A DNA stretch of 15,211 nt. It comes from Anaerolineae bacterium. GTDB taxonomy: Bacteria; Chloroflexota; Anaerolineae; DRVO01. Below the pieces are notes generated by a model, which saw only the letters and a program-made list of their open reading frames with translations, did not search any database and was not told the origin of the DNA. Both the position numbers and the translations under genes were made by a program. The DNA lies in NCBI GenBank assembly GCA_012719195.1, contig JAAYAV010000420.1:1-15211 (forward strand). The letters run 5' to 3'. Positions 7,004-13,606 of the stretch are shown here, one piece after another (positions within the stretch are counted from its first letter, which is position 1; each line of letters opens with the position of its first letter).

Positions 7004-8491
7004 ATGCCTGACCGGCGCGCCCAACCAACTGTGGTCGTGATATTCGGAGCCTCCGGTGACCTCACCCGGCGCAAGATCGTCCCCGCCCTGCACAGCTTGC
7101 GCTGCGCGGGCGAGTTGCCGGCGTTCTGCCGGCTGGTGGGCGTGGCCCGCTCCCCCATGTCCGATGACGAGTTCCGACAGAGCCTCCTCAGCGGCGTCGA
7201 GGACTACTCCCGCCTCCGGCCCGACCTGTGCGGCACGTGGCCGAGCTTTGCCGGGAAGCACACCTATCTGAGGGGCGACTACGACGACCCGGACACCTAC
7301 CGCCGCCTGGGCCAGCTTCTCCACGACCTGAGCGCCGACTGCCCTCGCGGGCGAGGCTATCTGTTCTACCTGGCCACCCCGCCCAGCCTCTTCGGCACTA
7401 TCGTCCAGCGGCTGGGCGAGGCGGGGCTGAATCAGCTCTCGGAGGGGTGGACGGGAGTGGTGGTCGAGAAGCCCTTTGGGCACGACCTGGAATCGGCCCG
7501 CGACCTGAACCGGCAGCTGCACGCCGTCTTCCCCGAGGAGAGCATCTTCCGCATCGACCACTACCTGGGCAAAGAGACGGTGCAGAACATCCTCACCTTC
7601 CGCTTCGCCAATGCCATCTTCGAGCCCCTCTGGAACCGACGCTACATAGCCAACGTGCAGATCACCGCGGCCGAGAGCATAGGCGTAGGAAGCCGAGGCC
7701 AGTACTATGACGGTTCCGGTGTGGTGCGGGACATGCTGCAGAACCACCTCATGCAGCTTCTGTCGCTGCTCGCCATGGAGCCGCCGGCGCGCTGGGACGC
7801 TAAGCTGCTGCGCGACGAGAAGGTGAAGGTTCTGGGAGCTATCGATCCGCCGCAACTGGAGGACGTTGTCTTCGGCCAGTATCAAGGCTACCGCGAAGAG
7901 CCCGGGGTCTCACCCCGGTCGACCACGCCTACCTTCGTGGCTGCCCGCCTGAACGTGGACAACTGGCGCTGGCAAGGGGTGCCGTTTTACCTGCGAACCG
8001 GCAAGCACCTGGCGGCCAAATGCACCGAGCTCAGCCTCGAGTTCCGCGAGGTGCCGCACCTCTTCCTGCCCAGCAAACACAATCCGCGCAACCGGCTGAC
8101 ACTGCGCATCCAGCCCGACGAAGGCATTCACCTGCACTTCCAGACCAAGGCTCCCGGCTCCGGCATGCAGACCTCGCCGGTAGACATGTCATTCCACTAC
8201 GAGTCTGAGTTCGGGGAGCGGGCCCTGGCCGATGCCTACGAGCGGTTGCTGCTGGACGCCATCGGTGGCGATCCCTCGCTGTTCGCCCGCAGTGACGAGA
8301 TCGAACGTTCGTGGGAGTTGGTGGCTCCGCTCCTCGGCGGCCAGGAGGATGGCCCGGTTCCGGAAGCCTACCAGTGTGGCACCTGGGGGCCGGCCGCATC
8401 GGACGAGCTTGTGGGGCATGATCGCTTCCGCTGGCGGCATGACTGCGGCCGCAGCCAAGCACCGGCGTGCGAACTGCCCGCCGAGGACTAG
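7004..8491 (+). CDS. zwf: Glucose-6-phosphate 1-dehydrogenase
   Basis: The enzyme oxidises glucose 6-phosphate to 6-phosphogluconolactone with reduction of NAD(P)+, the entry step of the oxidative pentose phosphate pathway. The 495-residue length is normal. The N-terminal Rossmann domain has GASGDLTRRK (15-24). EKPFGHD (155-161) follows, then the substrate-site signature RIDHYLGKE (183-191) with His186, and the general-base His248 in QNHLMQ. The C-terminal domain carries YLRTGK (329-334). The last 20 or so residues (HDRFRWRHDCGRSQAPACELPAED) look poorly conserved and their codons form one arm of an 11-bp inverted repeat. The ATG at 7004 has a purine-rich GAGGGAG about 12 nt upstream, a little far. 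zwf is the second gene of a gnd-zwf unit and converges on bcp. No lactonase (pgl) gene lies between or beside them. Confidence 0.96.
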   Translation: MPDRRAQPTVVVIFGASGDLTRRKIVPALHSLRCAGELPAFCRLVGVARSPMSDDEFRQSLLSGVEDYSRLRPDLCGTWPSFAGKHTYLRGDYDDPDTYRRLGQLLHDLSADCPRGRGYLFYLATPPSLFGTIVQRLGEAGLNQLSEGWTGVVVEKPFGHDLESARDLNRQLHAVFPEESIFRIDHYLGKETVQNILTFRFANAIFEPLWNRRYIANVQITAAESIGVGSRGQYYDGSGVVRDMLQNHLMQLLSLLAMEPPARWDAKLLRDEKVKVLGAIDPPQLEDVVFGQYQGYREEPGVSPRSTTPTFVAARLNVDNWRWQGVPFYLRTGKHLAAKCTELSLEFREVPHLFLPSKHNPRNRLTLRIQPDEGIHLHFQTKAPGSGMQTSPVDMSFHYESEFGERALADAYERLLLDAIGGDPSLFARSDEIERSWELVAPLLGGQEDGPVPEAYQCGTWGPAASDELVGHDRFRWRHDCGRSQAPACELPAED

Positions 8492-8515
8492 CCCCGACTG
8501 CACCCGCACGCCGGT
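8461..8515. terminator. Perfect 11-bp inverted repeat bracketing the zwf stop codon
   Basis: ACCGGCGTGCG (8461-8471) and CGCACGCCGGT (8505-8515) are exact reverse complements separated by 33 nt. The zwf TAG (8489-8491) lies in the loop and the stop codon of convergent bcp (8548-8546) lies 31 nt to the right. No T-tract follows on either side. It may be a bidirectional 3' structure that shields both mRNAs. Confidence 0.45.
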
Positions 8516-8545
8516 CTCACGAATGCGGTTGGGTATCGAAGTCGT

Positions 8546-9004
8546 CTACGACTGGTCGAGGCGCTCGGCCAGTTCCGCGGTCTGCTCCGGCTTCACCTTG
8601 TACTTCGCTTCCAGCACGACCCCATGCTCGTCCACAGCGAAGTGGCTGCGGATGATGCCCTGCCTCTCCTGCCCGAACATGGTCTTTGGGCCCCAGGCGC
8701 GGTAAGCCTCCGCTACCGCATGGTCGGGGTCCGACAGCAGGATGAACGGGAGACGGTGGTCTTCGCGGAACTTCGCCAGGGCCTTGGGTGCATCGGGGCT
8801 GATCCCGATCACAGCGATGTCGTTCACCTTTATCCGCGGGTACAGGTCGCGGATGGAGCAGGCCTGGCGGGTGCAGCCCGACGTGCCTGCCTTCGGGTAG
8901 AAGTAGATGACCACCTTCTTGCCGATAAGGTCGGCGAGGCTCACTTGCTCGCCGCTATCCGAAGTCAACGTGAACTCGGGAGCTTTGTCACCTTTCTGCA
9001 ACAT
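8546..9004 (-). CDS. bcp: Thiol peroxidase / peroxiredoxin, Bcp (PrxQ) type
   Basis: This cytoplasmic peroxiredoxin reduces hydrogen peroxide and organic hydroperoxides using thioredoxin-like donors. The 152-residue product has the single-domain AhpC/TSA fold: GDKAPEFTL (5-13), then the active-site strand YFYPKAGTSGCTRQAC. The peroxidatic Cys44 lies five residues before the resolving Cys49, the spacing of the Bcp/PrxQ class (Cys45 and Cys50 in E. coli). The usual PGCT is SGCT here. AYRAWGPKTMFG and RSHFAVDEHG complete the class pattern. The ATG at 9004 is preceded by AAGGAGG 9 nt upstream. It is divergent from the LiaF-like gene and convergent with zwf. Its own extended -10 promoter lies about 40 nt upstream, so it is probably a single-gene unit. 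Confidence 0.95.
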   Translation of the reverse strand: MLQKGDKAPEFTLTSDSGEQVSLADLIGKKVVIYFYPKAGTSGCTRQACSIRDLYPRIKVNDIAVIGISPDAPKALAKFREDHRLPFILLSDPDHAVAEAYRAWGPKTMFGQERQGIIRSHFAVDEHGVVLEAKYKVKPEQTAELAERLDQS

Positions 9005-9040
9005 CTGTACATCCTCCTTTGACGGCTACACAACGGCAAC

Positions 9041-9049
9041 ATTCTACCA
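9041..9049 (-). promoter_or_regulatory. Extended -10 promoter of bcp
   Basis: On the minus strand TGGTAGAAT (9049-9041) gives a TG-N-TAGAAT extended -10 element (5 of 6 matches). The -35 region is weak, as is usual for extended -10 promoters. The start would be near 9034, leaving a leader of about 30 nt that contains the ribosome binding site. Confidence 0.45.
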
Positions 9050-9059
9050 CAGCGATACG

Positions 9060-9088
9060 CTGGCGCGACCGCTGGGCGGTCCTATACT
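9060..9088 (+). promoter_or_regulatory. Candidate promoter with operator-like repeat for the LiaF-like operon
   Basis: A good -10 box, TATACT (9083-9088), is 17 nt from a weak -35, CTGGCG (9060-9065). The spacer holds a perfect inverted repeat, GACCG-CTGGG-CGGTC (9067-9081), placed where a repressor or MerR-like activator would bind. An alternative pair is TCGCCA (9091-9096) and TACTAT (9114-9119), also 17 nt apart. I cannot choose between them from sequence alone. Confidence 0.3.
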
Positions 9089-9159
9089 GGTCGCCAGAAG
9101 ACGGTTTTCGTCGTACTATCGGACTTGTGGTGCGGATTCTAGAGTTGCGGCTGTTAGTC

Positions 9160-9169
9160 AAGGAGGTGA
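9160..9169 (+). promoter_or_regulatory. Very strong ribosome binding site of the LiaF-like gene
   Basis: AAGGAGGTGA is a full 10-base complement to the usual 16S rRNA 3' end, with the GGAGG core 6 nt before the ATG at 9173. It fixes the start codon and suggests efficient translation of the first gene of the operon. Confidence 0.8.
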
Positions 9170-9172
9170 CCG

Positions 9173-10234
9173 ATGGACGCCCGGCACCGTGGGAGGGACG
9201 TATCCTTACCCGTTACGCTCATCCTGGTGGGATTGCTCGCCCTGTGGCTGAGAGGCCGGGAGGGCGACTGGACCCTCTGGCGTTTGCTGCTCCTCCTGAT
9301 TCCCGTGTTCGTGCTCTCCGCCGGAGTGAACCTCGCGGCCGAGCATCGCCGTATGGCCGCTGCTGTGGCCGTCTCTGCGGCCGGCATCGCGCTGCTGGCG
9401 CAGGGGCTCGGTCTGGTGGACTGGTCTGCTTGGGGAGTGGTCGCCAAGGCTTGGCCGCTAGCCGTCGTGGCCCTAGGCCTGGACCTGGTCCTGGACCGCA
9501 CTTCGTGGCCCCGGCTCCTTCTGGCTTCGCTGGCAGGAGTGGCCATCGTCGTGGGGGCGGTGCTTCTGCTCGGGGTGGAGAAACCCGCGGTGGCGTCTGC
9601 CTCCGCCCGTCACCTATCCCATGCCACCGGGGAGGCCAAGACGGCCACGATCACCCTCCGGCCCGCCCTGGGTTCCCTCGAGCTGACTGCGGCGACCGAG
9701 CCCGCTTCGCTGCTGGAGCTGGACGTCTCACCCGACCCGGGCGACAGCGTGGTGGAGAGCTTTGAGGTGGATGGCGACCGGGCGCTAGTGGAGGTACGGC
9801 TCTCAGACGGCGTGTCGCGGACCTGGCCCGGCCTGGTTGGTCGCATGCCTCGCTGGGAGGGGCGCCTGGCCACCGGCGTGGTGCTGAGTCTGCACGTCGA
9901 CATTGGCGTCGGTTCCTGCAACCTGGACCTGACCGATGTGGAAGTGCACAACCTTGAGGTGAAGCTGGGGCTTGGGGAGTGCACCGTCCACCTGCCGCCG
10001 GTGCCGGACCTGCTGGCCAAGATTGACTCCGGCATCGGCCAGACCACTCTTGTGCTGCCGGAGGCGATGGAGGCACGGGTCCGGCTTGACACCGGGCTGG
10101 CCACCACCACCATCGACGACGACCTCAGCCGCGTTGAGGACGAGGTCTTCACGCCCGGCTACTCTCAGGCCACGTCGCGTGCGGAGATCCGGCTCGACCA
10201 GGGAATCGGCTCAGTGGTGATAAGCCGCAGATGA
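9173..10234 (+). CDS. LiaF-like membrane protein with C-terminal beta-repeat domain
   Basis: This is a predicted integral membrane protein (353 aa). The first 135 residues hold about five hydrophobic segments (roughly 11-26, 37-53, 62-80, 88-106 and 113-134), like the small LiaI/DUF5668-type membrane domains. The remainder is soluble. It ends in spaced motifs of the form (D/K)-x-G-(I/L/V)-G: VDIGVGSC (242-249), VKLGLGEC (263-270), IDSGIGQT (284-291), LDTGLATT (305-312) and LDQGIGSV (341-348). These fit the stacked-strand ('toast-rack'/LiaF C-terminal) fold. LiaF proteins hold cell-envelope stress kinases inactive, but no LiaRS-type kinase or regulator is near, so that role is not shown. The gene starts a three-gene operon, and its TGA overlaps the next ATG by 4 nt. 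Confidence 0.8.
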   Translation: MDARHRGRDVSLPVTLILVGLLALWLRGREGDWTLWRLLLLLIPVFVLSAGVNLAAEHRRMAAAVAVSAAGIALLAQGLGLVDWSAWGVVAKAWPLAVVALGLDLVLDRTSWPRLLLASLAGVAIVVGAVLLLGVEKPAVASASARHLSHATGEAKTATITLRPALGSLELTAATEPASLLELDVSPDPGDSVVESFEVDGDRALVEVRLSDGVSRTWPGLVGRMPRWEGRLATGVVLSLHVDIGVGSCNLDLTDVEVHNLEVKLGLGECTVHLPPVPDLLAKIDSGIGQTTLVLPEAMEARVRLDTGLATTTIDDDLSRVEDEVFTPGYSQATSRAEIRLDQGIGSVVISRR

Positions 10235-11520
10235 GAGGCGGCAGATCCAGCGGCGGCCATACGCGGCGTCGGCAACCCCGGTGGCTGGCATCGCTGCTGC
10301 TGAACGGGTTGCTGCTGTTGGCCGTCTTCGCTCCGAGTTGTGCCCCCAGGGTGGAGCCCGGATACGATGAGCGCGTTCGTCAGGCGGTCGGCGACCGCGC
10401 TTTCGAGCTGGTGCGCTATGAGATCACCGTCGCGGCCAAAGAGGTGCTGGGACGAGCGACGATTCGAGTGTCAGACGCCGCCGGCGCGGAGTCGCGCGGC
10501 CTCGTGCTGCGGTACCTTGAGACGGCTCACCTCCTATCCCGGACCCGCGATGAAGCGGAGGCACTGACGGCGGCAGGAGGCTCGCCCCAAGAGGTGGCGC
10601 GGCTGGAACGTCGAGTCACGGCCCTACGTGAGCGTCAGGCCGCGATCGCCCCCACGGTAGAGCGGATCATCGAGTCCCAGGTGGCGGCGGTGCTCGCCGA
10701 CGAGGACCTTGGCTGGCTGGGCACGCCCCTGCCGCCGCCTGCGTTCGACTTCACCGAAACTCCCACCTACCTGGTGCTCTCGCCTCGCGATGAGATTCGC
10801 ACCCGCCTGGGGATCTACCTGCAGCCCGGTCTCTCCATCCGCGAGCGAGAGGAGCTGGAGGCGACCCTGGAGGCAGAACTCGATAACACCAGCGCGCTGG
10901 TCGCCGGGACCGGTGGCTTCTCTACTTGGCCCGCCATGATGGTAGACACGGCCGGGCTCGAGTGGAGCTTGTCCACCGTCGCGCACGAGTGGGTGCATGT
11001 CTATCTGGCGCTGTTTCCGTTGGGACGTGCCTACCTGGACGACTCCAACATGACGGCCATCAACGAGACGGTAGCCACCTTGGTGGGCGACGAGGTGGGC
11101 GCCAGGGCGCTGCGTCGCTTCTACCCCGACCTGGTGACCGAAGCGGCTGCGCCCCACTCGGAGACGCCGCCGGATAGGGACGGTCAGCCGCCCGAGTTCG
11201 ACTTCCGCGAGGAGATGCGCCGCACGCGTGCCCAGGTAGATGAGCTACTGGCCGCAGGGCGGGTGGAGGAGGCGGAGCAGTACATGGAGGCGCGGCGCCT
11301 GATCTTCGTGGAGAATGGGCACAACATCAGGCGTCTCAACCAAGCCTACTTCGCTTTCCATGGCTCCTACCGCACCGGGCCGGCCGCTCCCTCCGAAGAT
11401 CCCATCCTGCCACGGTTGGAACGCCTTCGCGCCGAGTCGGGCAGCCTGGGGGAGTTCGTCGCCCAAGTGCGGGGTCTGTCCCGCTTCGAGGAGCTACTGG
11501 CGCTGGTGCCTGAGGCGTGA
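10231..11520 (+). CDS. Predicted zinc metallopeptidase lipoprotein (HExxH gluzincin-like)
   Basis: The 429-residue product starts with a basic stretch (RRRQPR), a hydrophobic segment (about 18-34) and a lipobox-like APSC, so it is probably exported and anchored at Cys37. Residues about 105-155 are charged and helical, possibly coiled coil. VAHEWVHVYLALFPLG (250-265) contains the zinc-binding motif HExxH (His252, Glu253, His256). INETVATLVGDEVG (277-290) supplies a likely third ligand, Glu279, with the NE-x-x-A pattern of gluzincin aminopeptidase-like families such as PF10023. Metal binding and peptidase activity are inferences; substrate unknown. The C-terminal third is helical and acidic/basic. 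The start ATG overlaps the TGA of the LiaF-like gene (ATGA), and its own TGA overlaps the sfsA GTG (GTGA). Translation of all three is therefore probably coupled, suggesting an envelope function together with the first protein. Confidence 0.75.
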   Translation: MRGGRSSGGHTRRRQPRWLASLLLNGLLLLAVFAPSCAPRVEPGYDERVRQAVGDRAFELVRYEITVAAKEVLGRATIRVSDAAGAESRGLVLRYLETAHLLSRTRDEAEALTAAGGSPQEVARLERRVTALRERQAAIAPTVERIIESQVAAVLADEDLGWLGTPLPPPAFDFTETPTYLVLSPRDEIRTRLGIYLQPGLSIREREELEATLEAELDNTSALVAGTGGFSTWPAMMVDTAGLEWSLSTVAHEWVHVYLALFPLGRAYLDDSNMTAINETVATLVGDEVGARALRRFYPDLVTEAAAPHSETPPDRDGQPPEFDFREEMRRTRAQVDELLAAGRVEEAEQYMEARRLIFVENGHNIRRLNQAYFAFHGSYRTGPAAPSEDPILPRLERLRAESGSLGEFVAQVRGLSRFEELLALVPEA

Positions 11521-12245
11521 CGGGCGCCGAGATACGCTTCGATCCCCTACTGGTGCCCGGCACGCTGCTGGAGCGATCCAATCGGTTCCTGGCGCGTGTA
11601 AGGCTGGGATCGGGGGCCGTCCCCGTTCACGTGCCCAGTTCTGGCCGCCTGCGCGAGTTGCTTGTCCCCGGCGCCGCAGTGCTCGTTCAGCCTGCACCCG
11701 ACCAGGCGAAGCGGCGCACGGGGTTCACGCTGATCGGTGTGCGCCATCTCCGCCCACAGGGAGCCGTGTGGGTCTGCATCCACACGGGCATCGCCAACCG
11801 ACTGGCGGGCTCGATGTTGCGCCTCGGCCTGTTGCCCGGTCTGGAGCGCTTCCCTACCGTGCGGCCGGAGGCCACGTGCGGCGACAGCCGGCTGGACTTC
11901 CGTTTGGAGGATGATCGAGGCCGCACCGGCTGGGTGGAAGTGAAGTGCGTAACCCTCGCGGTCGAGGAGCAAGCGCGCTTCCCGGACGCGCCCACCGTCC
12001 GCGGAGCCCGGCATCTGCGTCAGCTGGCCCGGCTGGCACGGGGCGGCCAGGAGGCTGCTGTGCTCTTCGTCGCCCAGCGAGACGACGTGCGGGCGTTCGC
12101 CCCCAACCGGGAGCAGGACCCCGACTTCGCCGACGCCCTCAAGGACGCGAGCGAGGCCGGTGTGGCGGTCCATGCTCTTGCCGCGGCCATGAGTCCGGCC
12201 GGTATCGAGGTGGTGCGCTCGTTGCCGGTGCGGCTCGATGCCTGA
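11517..12245 (+). CDS. sfsA: SfsA family nuclease-like protein
   Basis: SfsA was first described as a sugar-fermentation stimulation protein and is now grouped with PD-(D/E)xK nucleases. The 242-residue length is normal. The N-terminal OB-like part (about 1-80) carries HVPSSGRLRELLVPGAAVLV, where relatives usually have H-C-x-N-T-G; the Cys and the Asn-Thr pair are replaced here. The nuclease core shows GDSRLDF (122-128) with Asp127, then EVKCVTLA (141-148) with Glu141 and Lys143, and FPDAPTVRGARHL (155-167), all family hallmarks. The GTG start overlaps the stop of the metallopeptidase gene by 4 nt, so it is the third gene of the operon. Its stop codon lies in a 16-bp palindrome shared with the convergent UroD-family gene. 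Confidence 0.92.
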   Translation: MTGAEIRFDPLLVPGTLLERSNRFLARVRLGSGAVPVHVPSSGRLRELLVPGAAVLVQPAPDQAKRRTGFTLIGVRHLRPQGAVWVCIHTGIANRLAGSMLRLGLLPGLERFPTVRPEATCGDSRLDFRLEDDRGRTGWVEVKCVTLAVEEQARFPDAPTVRGARHLRQLARLARGGQEAAVLFVAQRDDVRAFAPNREQDPDFADALKDASEAGVAVHALAAAMSPAGIEVVRSLPVRLDA

Positions 12246-12255
12246 CCGGTCAGGC
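12240..12255. repeat. 16-bp perfect palindrome containing both convergent stop codons
   Basis: GCCTGACCGGTCAGGC is its own reverse complement. It holds the TGA of sfsA (12243-12245, plus strand) and the TGA of the UroD-family gene (12252-12250, minus strand), leaving only four bases, CCGG, between the two genes. As RNA it could form a 6-bp stem with a CCGG loop. No T-tract follows on either strand, so simple rho-independent termination is doubtful. Confidence 0.6.
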
Positions 12256-13275
12256 GCGGAAGGCCCGCACCGTCTCCACGTAGGCGCGCATGTTCGCTTC
12301 TGGAGTGGCCCGCGGCACCATCTCCCCGGAGTTGATCAGGTGCCCGCCTTTGTGGCTAACGCTCTCCAGCAGGTTCGCCGTCGCCGAACGGACTTCGTCC
12401 TCGCTGCCGAGCTGCAGTACCTGAATGGGGTCGATGTTTCCCATGAGGCAGCTGGGGCCGCCTATCTCGGGGTCGGCCTTGGCGGCGGGTAGGTCGCCGT
12501 GCTCGCCCACGCTCACCGCGTCCACACCCAGCCGAGCCATGTGGCGCAGGAAGCGGGGATCATCCTCGCTGGCGTGATAGAACACGAGGAGGCCGATGTC
12601 CCGGTAGGCCGCGGCCACCTTCTGCGCCCAGGGGAAGGCATACTCCAGGTAGTGATCGAGCGAAAGCAGGTGCGATCCGGCATTGCAGTCCCCGAACCAG
12701 ACGGCATGGGCTCCGGCGTCGAACTGCCGGCGGCCGAACTCAATCTGCACCTCGGCGAGGAAGTCCATGGAGTCCTTCAGAAAGTCAGGGTCGTCATAGG
12801 GAAGTATCATGCTCGGCGTGAGTCCGTAGAGCAGCCCCACCGAGGAGAAAGGCGCCGCCGTGCGGCCGACTACCAGCTTGTCGTCTCCGAAAGCCTCCCG
12901 TACTCGCGCGATGGCTTCCAGGTAGGCTGGGCCACGCCCCTCGTGGCGGAAGTCGGGCACGCGGAGCGAATCCAGTACGGCACGTGTGGGCGCTAGGTAA
13001 TCGACCGTGGCCCGCAGCACATCACCGCTACCGACGGTTCCTACGCCCAGCATTTCGAACTCGATGCAGTCGTCCACTTGTAGCCAGGCCCAGTCATAGT
13101 CGAAGCGGCGAACGCTGTCGATCGCGACGCGAGACATCACCAGGGCGTCCTGGCAGTAGCGTTCGTACACTTCACCGGCCATGCGGACGTCAAACTCCTC
13201 GCTCAAAGCCAGGACCGGCATGCATTTCGGCACACCGCCGGCGACGGCCTTCGAGACCCACTGCAACGGCCCCAT
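12250..13275 (-). CDS. Uroporphyrinogen decarboxylase (URO-D) superfamily protein of unknown activity
   Basis: The 341-residue product has the overall pattern of the URO-D/corrinoid methyltransferase superfamily. It has a barrel-type alternation of strands and helices, MGNIDPIQVLQLGSEDEV (278-295) and an ending NSGEMVPRATPEANMRAY. It lacks the N-terminal RQAGR of the haem enzyme HemE. It also lacks the zinc ligands of MtaA/MtbA methyltransferases: the expected H-x-C reads HAS (His234, Ala235, Ser236), and the later Cys in S-x-G-C reads SGEM. It is therefore neither a typical decarboxylase nor a typical thiol methyltransferase. Proteins of this kind recur in Chloroflexota with unknown roles. 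The ATG at 13275 is preceded by GGGGGTGGAG. It diverges from rpmH and converges on sfsA. Confidence 0.85.
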   Translation of the reverse strand: MGPLQWVSKAVAGGVPKCMPVLALSEEFDVRMAGEVYERYCQDALVMSRVAIDSVRRFDYDWAWLQVDDCIEFEMLGVGTVGSGDVLRATVDYLAPTRAVLDSLRVPDFRHEGRGPAYLEAIARVREAFGDDKLVVGRTAAPFSSVGLLYGLTPSMILPYDDPDFLKDSMDFLAEVQIEFGRRQFDAGAHAVWFGDCNAGSHLLSLDHYLEYAFPWAQKVAAAYRDIGLLVFYHASEDDPRFLRHMARLGVDAVSVGEHGDLPAAKADPEIGGPSCLMGNIDPIQVLQLGSEDEVRSATANLLESVSHKGGHLINSGEMVPRATPEANMRAYVETVRAFRA

Positions 13276-13323
13276 GCTCCACCCCCAAGATGACGGTTTC
13301 GATCACTACGGACTGCCGAACAC

Positions 13324-13329
13324 AGTATA
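13324..13329 (-). promoter_or_regulatory. Candidate -10 box of the UroD-family gene
   Basis: On the minus strand TATACT (13329-13324) lies about 49 nt before the ATG. The -35 is weak (CTACTG 18 nt upstream). The same 11-base string, CAGTATAGCGG on the plus strand, occurs at 13323-13333 and at 2559-2569, where it also supplies a -10 box. Confidence 0.35.
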
Positions 13330-13380
13330 GCGGGGCTGCCGGCCGCGCAGTAGGCGGAAGCGCATGAACCTGGGCATGCT

Positions 13381-13409
13381 TTGCGCCGGAGGCTCCCGCA
13401 AGATATACT
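13381..13409 (+). promoter_or_regulatory. Promoter of the rpmH cluster
   Basis: TTGCGC (13381-13386) and TATACT (13404-13409, 5 of 6 to consensus) are 17 nt apart. The start would be near 13416, about 30 nt before the rpmH ATG. A short inverted repeat GCATG/CATGC (13362-13379) lies just upstream of the -35 box. Confidence 0.6.
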
Positions 13410-13445
13410 CTTTCGGTCTACACGTACTTATCAATGGGGAATCAC

Positions 13446-13604
13446 ATGACCAAGCGCACGTACCAACCCAAGGCGCGCCGTCGGTTGCGCCGGCACGGAT
13501 TCCGTAGTCGTATGGCGACCCGCGCCGGCCGTTCGGTGCTCCAGGCCCGGCGAGCCAAGGGACGTCACCGCCTCGCCGTGAGCGGCTCGCGGAGCTCTGC
13601 CTAG
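13446..13604 (+). CDS. rpmH: 50S ribosomal protein L34
   Basis: This 52-residue, very basic protein of the large ribosomal subunit begins MTKRTYQPKARRRLRRHGFR and continues SRMATRAGRSVLQARRAKGR, the hallmark L34 pattern throughout. The usual length is 44-47 residues; here the conserved HRLAV is followed by a short tail, SGSRSSA. The ATG at 13446 has GGGGA 5 nt upstream. The stop is only 2 nt from the rnpA start, so the two genes are co-transcribed, as in most bacteria. Confidence 0.97.
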   Translation: MTKRTYQPKARRRLRRHGFRSRMATRAGRSVLQARRAKGRHRLAVSGSRSSA

Positions 13605-13606
13605 GT

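Noticed and set aside
6902..7885. Long minus-strand open frame (327 codons) opposite zwf
   Set aside because: Mirror image of the zwf codons with no family features; zwf is certain on the plus strand.
12250..13275. Annotation as true uroporphyrinogen decarboxylase (hemE)
   Set aside because: The RQAGR motif and other HemE active-site residues are missing.
13428..13436. TTATCAATG, a partial match to a DnaA box
   Set aside because: Only the first five bases match TTATCCACA, and there is no cluster of boxes or AT-rich unwinding region, so no origin is called.
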